Shown: positions 1 to 5,694 of the stretch, piece by piece
Position numbering within the stretch: the stretch's first letter is position 1
Layout: the number at the start of each line of letters is the position of its first letter
Assembly: GCA_015231995.1 (NCBI GenBank)
Contig: JADGAO010000182.1
Span: 1 to 6,763, forward strand
Direction of reading: 5' to 3'
DNA: 6,763 bases
From: Nitrospinota bacterium
Lineage (GTDB): Bacteria > Nitrospinota_A > UBA7883 > JACRLM01
The notes under the pieces: generated by a model
What the model was told of the DNA's origin: nothing
Seen by the model: only the letters and a program-made list of their open reading frames with translations
The model's database searches: none
Made by a program: the position numbers and the translations under genes

Positions 1-55
1 GGCGACCGAAGGATCAAATAAAAACAGATTCTTCGCTGGCGCTCAGAATGACAAT
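1..55. repeat. Copy of a widespread dispersed intergenic repeat (left end may be cut by window)
   Basis: The stretch AGATTCTTCGCTGGCGCTCA (26-45) followed by GAATGACA (46-53) closely matches a short element I recognise as recurring in intergenic DNA of many unrelated bacterial genomes, usually read on the other strand as TGTCATTCTGAGCG...GAAGAATCT. The preceding GGCGACCGAAGGATC (1-15) often accompanies it. The core holds an inverted repeat with arms ATTCT (28-32) and AGAAT (45-49). It lies outside any coding region, upstream of the promoter. Family membership rests on recall, not a search. Function is unknown; it is not an insertion sequence, since no transposase is present. Confidence 0.6.
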
Positions 56-122
56 GTTGTGAATGTGATGGATTATGCAATGCTTTTCTCGTTAAGTGGG
101 AGAAATCGATAGAGTCCCCACA

Positions 123-151
123 TTGACAAACCACATAGGCGGTTTTATATA
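123..151 (+). promoter_or_regulatory. Sigma-70-type promoter for the ABC transporter cluster
   Basis: A perfect -35 hexamer TTGACA (123-128) is separated by the ideal 17 bases from TATATA (146-151), which matches four of the six bases of the TATAAT consensus. Transcription would begin near 157-159. It is the only good promoter seen in the intergenic stretch and points into the first gene. The inferred transcript start falls almost on the upstream TTG at 160, leaving no room for a ribosome binding site there and favouring TTG 187 as the real start. Confidence 0.7.
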
Positions 152-186
152 CAAGACCGTTGTGTTTAACCGGTTGGAATAAACGA

Positions 187-1170
187 TTGATTAAAGTAGA
201 GAATCTCACAAAAAATTACGGTGCGTTCAAAGCCATAGACGGAATATCTTTCAACGTCGAACGGGGGGAGATTTGCGGTTTTCTCGGCCCCAACGGCGCG
301 GGGAAAACCACCACCATGCGCATACTCACAGGCTTCATGCCGCCTACCGAGGGGAGGGTGGAGCTTGGCGGGCTGGATATCGCCGATAACGTTATCGAGG
401 TGAAGAAAAAGGTTGGATACCTGCCCGAATCAACGCCTCTCTACGGCGAGATGCGGGTTTACGAGTATCTCGATTTTGTCGCGGAGATAAAGGGGCTGAA
501 AGGGTCGGCCCGGAAGAAAAAAGTGGACGAGGTTCTGGAGACGACCTACATAGCCGACCGGCGCAGGTCGCTCATCCGATCGTTGTCCAAGGGTTACAGG
601 CAGAGGGTGGGGCTTGCTCAGGCTTTGCTCAACGACCCGGAAGTCCTGATTCTGGATGAGCCGACCGTGGGCCTCGATCCAAAACAGATAGCCGACATAC
701 GTTCCCTCATCAAGGATTTGAGCGGCAAACGCACCGTCATACTCTCCAGCCACATCCTGCCGGAAGTGCAGATGATCTGCTCCCGCGTGCTAATCATAAA
801 CAAGGGCAGGGTGATAGCCGCCGACACGCCGGAACGGCTTTCTTCAAAGTTCGCGCAGGCCGGGCAGTTCACCGTCTCCGTAGCGGGGCCTGTGGAATCC
901 GTGGCGCAGGCGATCTCGAATCTGCCGGAGGTGGCGAATGTTTCTATAGCCAGCCGTGGAGAGGCGAACGGGATGGAGACTGCGGATTACCTTCTGGAAT
1001 CGAAGAGCGACGCCGATCCCCGCAAATCGCTGGCGCGGATGGTGGTTGAGCGCGACTGGACAATGCTTGGTCTTTCAACATCTCAACCGATGTCGCTGGA
1101 GGACGTTTATCTGAAGCTAGTGACGGAAGAGCCATCCGCTCCGCCAGCCGCCGAAGGGGAGGAGACATAG
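187..1170 (+). CDS. ABC transporter ATP-binding protein, GldA-like (ABC-2 type)
   Basis: Cytoplasmic ATPase of an ABC-2 complex, powering the permease encoded next. From the TTG at 187 it is 327 residues. All nucleotide-binding elements are present: Walker A GPNGAGKTT (34-42), a GYLPE segment at the Q-loop position with Glu where Gln is usual, signature LSKGYRQR (133-140), Walker B VLILDEP (153-159), D-loop GLDP, and the switch His in SSHIL (His189). About 100 residues follow as an accessory domain ending in SLEDVYLKL, the usual tail of this family. An in-frame TTG at 160 would add nine residues (MCLTGWNKR) unlike the family N-terminus; MIKVENLTKNYG from 187 fits it well. The ribosome site is weak (GGA at 176-178). 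GldA homologues serve gliding motility in Bacteroidota, but in most other bacteria the substrate is unknown, so no symbol is assigned. Confidence 0.93.
   Translation: MIKVENLTKNYGAFKAIDGISFNVERGEICGFLGPNGAGKTTTMRILTGFMPPTEGRVELGGLDIADNVIEVKKKVGYLPESTPLYGEMRVYEYLDFVAEIKGLKGSARKKKVDEVLETTYIADRRRSLIRSLSKGYRQRVGLAQALLNDPEVLILDEPTVGLDPKQIADIRSLIKDLSGKRTVILSSHILPEVQMICSRVLIINKGRVIAADTPERLSSKFAQAGQFTVSVAGPVESVAQAISNLPEVANVSIASRGEANGMETADYLLESKSDADPRKSLARMVVERDWTMLGLSTSQPMSLEDVYLKLVTEEPSAPPAAEGEET
1158..1164 (+). promoter_or_regulatory. Strong ribosome binding site for the ABC permease
   Basis: GGAGGAG lies six bases before ATG 1171, inside the last codons of the ATPase gene. The stop TAG (1168-1170) directly abuts the ATG with no gap, so translation of the two subunits is likely coupled. 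Confidence 0.75.
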
Positions 1171-1950
1171 ATGGAAAGCGCGTTTTTCGCAGTGATGAAA
1201 AGGGAGTTGAAGGCGTATTTTTATTCCCCGGTGGCCTATGCGTTGACCGGGGTTTTCACGGCGCTGACGGGTTATTTCTTTTACTCGGGAATGGTCTTCT
1301 ACGGAATGGCCAGTTTCGAGATGTCGCGTATGGCGGAGTTTGCCGGGCCGCAGACGCTTAACGTCAACGAGTTCATCCTTCGTCCGCTTTTCGGGAACAT
1401 GGCGGTGATACTGCTTCTCATCTCGCCGCTCATCACGATGCGCCTTTTCTCGGAAGAGAAAAAGTCCGGCTCGATAGAGATGTTGTTCACATGGCCCATC
1501 CGCGATATCGAACTTACGCTCGGCAAATATTTCGCCGCTCTGCTGATGCTCGTCTCGCTGTTGGCTCCCACGATTATTTATCTGGGGTTTGTCGGATATC
1601 ACGCGCAGATCAACTGGGGCGTCGTATTCTCGGCCTATCTGGGCCTTCTTCTGTTAGGTTCGGCGTTCATCGCGCTGGGCGTGTTCGTATCCACGCTCAC
1701 GGAAAACCAGATCATCTCTTCGGCCATAAGTTTCGGAGCCTTGCTGATGTTCTGGGTGATCGCATGGTCGGTTGGCGAATCCACCGGCCCGCTTGCCGAT
1801 ACTCTTAAATATCTTTCCATTCTCGAACGTCTCGACACTTTCGCCAAAGGCGTGCTGGACACGAAAGATATCGTCTACTACCTGTCGTTCATTTTCGTTT
1901 TCATTTTCCTCACATTGCGATCGCTTGAGTCGAAGAAGTGGAGAGGGTGA
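1171..1950 (+). CDS. ABC-2 transporter permease, GldF-like
   Basis: Integral membrane subunit (259 residues) that should pair with the preceding ATPase. Six hydrophobic segments can be read at about 20-42, 72-91, 119-141, 149-173, 180-201 and 233-250, the usual count for a single ABC-2 half. The cytoplasmic segment MRLFSEEKKSGSIEMLFTWP (90-109) is the characteristic loop of ABC-2 permeases after the second helix, where family members read roughly aEEr..GTlE.L...P. The end, with LERLDTFAKGVLDTKDIVYY (218-237), matches the GldF-type C-terminus. It begins immediately after the ATPase stop and ends four bases before the next start. Length and topology are normal with no sign of truncation. A homodimer is expected, because only one permease gene is present. 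The transported substrate cannot be told from sequence. Confidence 0.92.
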   Translation: MESAFFAVMKRELKAYFYSPVAYALTGVFTALTGYFFYSGMVFYGMASFEMSRMAEFAGPQTLNVNEFILRPLFGNMAVILLLISPLITMRLFSEEKKSGSIEMLFTWPIRDIELTLGKYFAALLMLVSLLAPTIIYLGFVGYHAQINWGVVFSAYLGLLLLGSAFIALGVFVSTLTENQIISSAISFGALLMFWVIAWSVGESTGPLADTLKYLSILERLDTFAKGVLDTKDIVYYLSFIFVFIFLTLRSLESKKWRG

Positions 1951-1954
1951 GCCG

Positions 1955-3325
1955 ATGAAAAAGAACGTCAAATACGGGGCTGGCGCGGGTATCTTCACGA
2001 TTCTTACTCTGGCGGTTGTCGTGGCGGTCAATCTTATTTCCGCGAAGAACCACAAGCGGTTCGATATGTCGGCGCAGGGGGAGTTCACCCTTTCCCAACA
2101 GACGGTGAAGACACTCAAGTCGCTTACGGAAGATGTGACGGTTTACGCGTTTATCAGGGAAGAGAAAACAAAAGAGGCCCGCGATTTGTTGGAGCAGTAT
2201 TCATACGAATCGCCGAAGTTCCGGTATGAGATATTGGACCCGGACAAAAAACCAGGCTTCGCCCAAAAATACGCTGTGCGCGAATACAACACATACATCG
2301 TGGAAACCGCCAGCGGTCATAAAGAGGTCGTCAGCAAACTTAACGAGGAGAGCCTTACAAACGGCATTCTGAAGGCCCAGACCGGTTCTGTGAAAAAAAT
2401 ATATTTCATGGAAGGCCATGGCGAAAGGAACGTCGAGGAGAAAGAAGCTCCCGGCTGGTTGACCGTGAAACAGGCTCTGGAATCCGCCGGTTACTCCATA
2501 AGCAAGGTGAACCTCTACACCTCCGGCGAACTCCCGAAAGACGCAGACCTTTTGGTAATCGCCGGGCCATCGTCGGATTTCCAGCCTGCGGAAGTGGACA
2601 GGCTCCGAAGACAGCTTGACGATGGCAAGCCTGTTTTGTTTTTTATTGATCCGGTAAAACTCCCCAACCTCCAGGGGCTTCTCGCTGAATATGGATTTAC
2701 CTTTTTCGAGGATTTGGTGCTCGATCCAATCAGCCAGCAGTTGGGATTCGATCCGATGGTCTCCGCCGTGGCCGAATATAACGGCCATCCGGCGGCTAAA
2801 GATTTGAGGGGAGCCTCGTTCTTTCCCATCGCAAGGTCGTTGGAGCTTGATTCGCAGAATAAGAAAAAGGCGAAATTAAAACCGCTCGCCTCGACTTCAA
2901 AGAGCAGTTGGAGCGAGTTCGACATGGGGTCCATTGAAAAAGGCGCGCCAACTTTCGACGAGAAGACCGACAGGCCCGGCCCGCGTATTTTGATCGCGTC
3001 GGCGGAATGGGAAGCGGGCGCGGCCAAGGAGGAACGTAAAATCGGCGAGAAAGCAGTCAGGGCGCGTCTTGTCGTGGCTGGCGATTCCGATTTCGCCACC
3101 AACGCGACGCTTGGGATGTCTGCCAACCGCGACCTGTTTCTAAACATGGCAAGCTGGCTTTTGCAGGAGGAAAACCGGATATCCATAAGGCCGAAAGCCA
3201 AAGGGTTTGAGCCGATCCTCTTCACCGCCCCACAGCTTTCTGCCGTCTTCTGGGTGGCTGTCGTGCTAGCTCCGATGGTTGTGATTTCGATGGGTGTTTA
3301 CGTCTGGAGAAGAAGGCGCAACTGA
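1955..3325 (+). CDS. GldG / ABC_transp_aux family membrane-anchored protein
   Basis: Auxiliary protein of the ABC-2 complex, 456 residues, start ATG 1955 with GGAGAGGG (1940-1947) seven bases upstream; the open frame extends further upstream but overlaps the permease gene and lacks family character. It has an N-terminal helix (10-29) and a C-terminal helix (about 427-450) closed by a WRRRRN tail, so the bulk (30-425) should be extracytoplasmic. Family landmarks are FDMSAQGEFTLSQQT (36-50), YFMEGHGER (150-158), ADLLVIAGP (197-205), GKPVLFFIDP (224-233) and RLVVAGDSDFATN (371-383), followed by NRDLFLNMASWL (391-402). These match the GldG / ABC_transp_aux (PF09822-type) pattern, a non-catalytic domain of unknown ligand found beside GldA/GldF-like genes. 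The lysine-rich stretch 302-309 before the last third looks like a surface loop. Its stop overlaps the next start by one base (TGATG). Confidence 0.9.
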   Translation: MKKNVKYGAGAGIFTILTLAVVVAVNLISAKNHKRFDMSAQGEFTLSQQTVKTLKSLTEDVTVYAFIREEKTKEARDLLEQYSYESPKFRYEILDPDKKPGFAQKYAVREYNTYIVETASGHKEVVSKLNEESLTNGILKAQTGSVKKIYFMEGHGERNVEEKEAPGWLTVKQALESAGYSISKVNLYTSGELPKDADLLVIAGPSSDFQPAEVDRLRRQLDDGKPVLFFIDPVKLPNLQGLLAEYGFTFFEDLVLDPISQQLGFDPMVSAVAEYNGHPAAKDLRGASFFPIARSLELDSQNKKKAKLKPLASTSKSSWSEFDMGSIEKGAPTFDEKTDRPGPRILIASAEWEAGAAKEERKIGEKAVRARLVVAGDSDFATNATLGMSANRDLFLNMASWLLQEENRISIRPKAKGFEPILFTAPQLSAVFWVAVVLAPMVVISMGVYVWRRRRN

Positions 3326-5115
3326 TGTGGCCGCGTATAGTCGTCACGGCCGTTCTTCTGGCCGTTCTTGCAGGTGTTTACTACTATCTGGAATCAGGCC
3401 CGGGTTCCGGTGCCCCTGCCACGGAAAAGCCGAAATCGAAACTGTTCGATTTTGCGTCGGGCGATGTCACCGCGTTCACCATTAAAAAACCTGACGGTTC
3501 CTCCGTCTCGCTTATCAGATCTGCCAGCGACTGGAAAATCATTGACCCGGTAAAGACGCCCGCCGACCAGAGCGCGGCGGAACAGGTGGTATCTGCTGGA
3601 GCGGCTCTTTCGAGCGAAAAGGAATTGGGCGATATTTCCGATCCCGCCGAATTTGGATTGAAAACACCGACAGAGCTTACTTTCGTTCTCGCAAGCAATC
3701 AGACGCGCATATTGAAGATAGGCGATAAGACCCCGAACGGCTCCGGTTATTACGTTATGGCCGGAGACGCAAAGAAGGCTTTTACGATTGAATCGCGCTC
3801 CGCCGAGTCCATGCTCAAATCCCTGTTCGATTTGAGGGGCAAGAAGCTACTGGCATTCGATACGCTCTCCACCGCATCTTTCGAGATCGAAGCGCTGGGG
3901 GCGGCGTTGTCCGCCGAGCGTGTAAAAGAAGGCAATGTAAAACCGGAAGACGCCCGCTGGAGGATAGTCAAACCGGACACAGCCGAGGCGGACAAGGGCG
4001 AGGTAATAAAACTATTAAGCCGGGTGACGGAGGCCAAGGCTGAAAGTTTCGTGGAAGAGTCCGCCGCAGATTTAGCCAGATACGGGCTTGAGAAGCCGGA
4101 GATAACCGTCCGTCTGGTATCCGATGACGGAAAGAAAGCCGGATTGATGATCGGCTCATCCGCCCCGGAAGGCGGCAAATACGCTAGAATCGGCGATTCC
4201 GGCGCGGTGATCCGCATATCGGCGGATGTCGCTTCCACCGTGTCGGAATCCGTAGCTAAACTCCGGTTAACGACTTTTACCGGAGTGGACAGGTCGAAAA
4301 TAAAACGCATCAGGCTGGAGACAGCTAATGGGAGTTATACCGCCGAACGCAAAAAGGCGGAAAAGAAAGATGACGACGACGAATGGAAATTCATCGAGCC
4401 TGCCGGGATGGTGGCAGACAGCCTCGCTTTTGCGGCGCTCATCTACGATATTGAGAGAGCCAGATATTCGAGAATGATACCCAGGCCGGAGAAGCTATCA
4501 ACATACGGATTGGATAAACCGTCGTTCACCCTTACCGTCACGCTTGATGGAGCGGAAACTACGATACTAGCCGCTTACAAAGAGGACAAACAGGGCTATC
4601 GCTATTACGCCTCGGCGCCAGGAAGGGCGGAGGTCTTCGAAATTGAGAAATCAACGTTCGATTCATTGGCCAAGACGGCTCACGATTTTGAGAACAGGCG
4701 ATTTTTTATTGTTCGCTCAGATAACGTGGGGCGGATAGTGGTGAAACGCTTGGGGCAGGTTTTCGATATTTCGCGGGAAGGCGAAGGTTTTGCACTCAAG
4801 TCGCCGGAGAAAAGAATTATACCGGTTGAGAAGTGGCGAGAGTTTGCCTGGAAAATTATTGAGATGAAATACGAAACGCTCCGGCAGGGGCCGCAAGGGG
4901 CGACAGGAGTGGAAAAACCATCTCTCGCAATTTCGGTTTATAATGCTTCCGGCGAATTGGTGGACGAGGTCTCGGTCGGCGGGTATGATCAGGCCCGCGA
5001 CTTTTATTTCGCCAAAAGCTCGAAGAAAAACGCCGTGTTGGCCGTTAATTCGCGTTTTGTGAAAGAAGACGTTATCAACTACCTTGAGACACTTATTGGC
5101 ATAGATGAGCGATAA
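3325..5115 (+). CDS. DUF4340 domain protein with four tandem repeat units
   Basis: Membrane-anchored protein of 596 residues. A single hydrophobic segment (4-22) without a lipobox cysteine serves as an uncleaved anchor or signal; the rest should be extracytoplasmic. The body is four similar units of about 140 residues (roughly 41-180, 181-322, 323-465, 466-596). Each has an aromatic-led strand (DWKIIDP 69-75, RWRIVKP 211-217, EWKFIEP 353-359, GFALKSP 488-494), a helical stretch, then a turn of the form xGLxxP (FGLKTP 110-115, YGLEKP 253-258, YGLDKP 394-399, TGVEKP 527-532), then beta-rich sequence. This is the DUF4340 pattern, which commonly follows GldG-type genes. The fourth unit is the most diverged and lacks the closing strand. 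No enzymatic motif is seen; a binding or scaffold role outside the membrane for the ABC-2 complex is inference. AAGG (3313-3316) is a fair ribosome site, and the ATG overlaps the upstream stop by one base. Confidence 0.88.
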   Translation: MWPRIVVTAVLLAVLAGVYYYLESGPGSGAPATEKPKSKLFDFASGDVTAFTIKKPDGSSVSLIRSASDWKIIDPVKTPADQSAAEQVVSAGAALSSEKELGDISDPAEFGLKTPTELTFVLASNQTRILKIGDKTPNGSGYYVMAGDAKKAFTIESRSAESMLKSLFDLRGKKLLAFDTLSTASFEIEALGAALSAERVKEGNVKPEDARWRIVKPDTAEADKGEVIKLLSRVTEAKAESFVEESAADLARYGLEKPEITVRLVSDDGKKAGLMIGSSAPEGGKYARIGDSGAVIRISADVASTVSESVAKLRLTTFTGVDRSKIKRIRLETANGSYTAERKKAEKKDDDDEWKFIEPAGMVADSLAFAALIYDIERARYSRMIPRPEKLSTYGLDKPSFTLTVTLDGAETTILAAYKEDKQGYRYYASAPGRAEVFEIEKSTFDSLAKTAHDFENRRFFIVRSDNVGRIVVKRLGQVFDISREGEGFALKSPEKRIIPVEKWREFAWKIIEMKYETLRQGPQGATGVEKPSLAISVYNASGELVDEVSVGGYDQARDFYFAKSSKKNAVLAVNSRFVKEDVINYLETLIGIDER

Positions 5116-5118
5116 AAA

Positions 5119-5691
5119 ATGAGCGAAGAAGTTAAAGTCGAAGTGATAGACAAACGGAGGATAAAATCCGCCGACGACACGTATGACGAGGCCTTGGACG
5201 CGCAAATGACGTCGGGGGGATATGGGAAACCGGTTGGAGCCAGCGACCCGAACGAGGCGAAGCTTAGGGAGTTCATGGCCGTTTACATGGAGAAGATGGC
5301 CGAGATGGACAGGGTCCGCAAGCGCCTTGAGACCGAGGCGGAAGATCGCGCTAAACGAAAGTTTGGCGCGCTTGTGGCCGATCTTCTTCCGATACTCGAC
5401 GACATGGATCGCGCCATAGCGCACGCGGATAGCGTGGGCGCGGGCGATTCTATGGTGGACGGATTGCGTAAAATGCGCGACGGTTTTTATTCTACGCTGT
5501 CGGCGAAGGGGCTTACGGCCATAAACTGCGCGAACCAGCCGTTCGACCCGGAATTGGCGCAGGCCGTGGCGGTCACGAGTGTGGATGACGAGTCGAGCGA
5601 CAACCTTGTTCTTGAGCAATACGCGCCTGGCTACCTTTACGAAGGCCAGGTTCTGCGCCATGCGATAGTCCGCGTGGCCCGAAAGGATTGA
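5119..5691 (+). CDS. grpE: GrpE, nucleotide exchange factor of DnaK
   Basis: Cytoplasmic co-chaperone (190 residues) that speeds ADP release from DnaK. It has an acidic, low-complexity N-terminus (1-40), a long charged helix suited to the dimeric coiled coil (about 44-80, with MDRVRKRLETEAEDRAKRKF at 63-82), the helical dimer segment LVADLLPILDDMDRAI (85-100), and a C-terminal beta domain ending VLEQYAPGYLYEGQVLRHAI (164-183), a clear match to the GrpE signature in which GY and the VLR.A.V core recur. FDPELAQAV (142-150) stands where most family members have FDP..HEAV or HQAV, so the usual His is absent. Size is normal. The start follows the DUF4340 stop by three bases and has no convincing Shine-Dalgarno, suggesting coupled translation. 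No hrcA precedes it and no CIRCE operator is seen. Confidence 0.95.
   Translation: MSEEVKVEVIDKRRIKSADDTYDEALDAQMTSGGYGKPVGASDPNEAKLREFMAVYMEKMAEMDRVRKRLETEAEDRAKRKFGALVADLLPILDDMDRAIAHADSVGAGDSMVDGLRKMRDGFYSTLSAKGLTAINCANQPFDPELAQAVAVTSVDDESSDNLVLEQYAPGYLYEGQVLRHAIVRVARKD
5682..5687 (+). promoter_or_regulatory. Ribosome binding site that decides the dnaJ start
   Basis: AAAGGA sits seven bases before ATG 5695 but only three before the in-frame-incompatible ATG 5691, which overlaps the grpE stop. Spacing and the J-domain N-terminus MTKQDYYEIL both choose 5695. Confidence 0.7.
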
Positions 5692-5694
5692 TGG

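Noticed and set aside
85..121. Two overlapping short inverted repeats: TTTCTC 85-90 with GAGAAA 100-105, and GTGGG 96-100 with CCCAC 117-121
   Set aside because: Stems are only 5-6 bp, no T-run follows, and they lie upstream of the inferred transcript start; short repeats like these are expected by chance, so no terminator or operator is called.
1..186. CIRCE operator (TTAGCACTC-N9-GAGTGCTAA) or a riboswitch in the leader region
   Set aside because: No matching inverted repeat is present, and the leader after the promoter is only about 30 bases, too short for a riboswitch.
1772..1954. Upstream extension of the GldG-like gene to 1772
   Set aside because: It would overlap the permease gene by 179 bases; the strong ribosome site and the anchor-containing N-terminus both point to ATG 1955.
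2201..3225. Two - strand open frames (2201-2788 and 2515-3225) opposite the GldG-like gene
   Set aside because: They overlap each other and a conserved gene, and show no family motifs.
5083..5116. Possible promoter before grpE (TTGAGA 5084-5089; CTTGAG resembling a heat-shock -35 box)
   Set aside because: No -10 element of either sigma-70 or sigma-32 type occurs at an acceptable distance.
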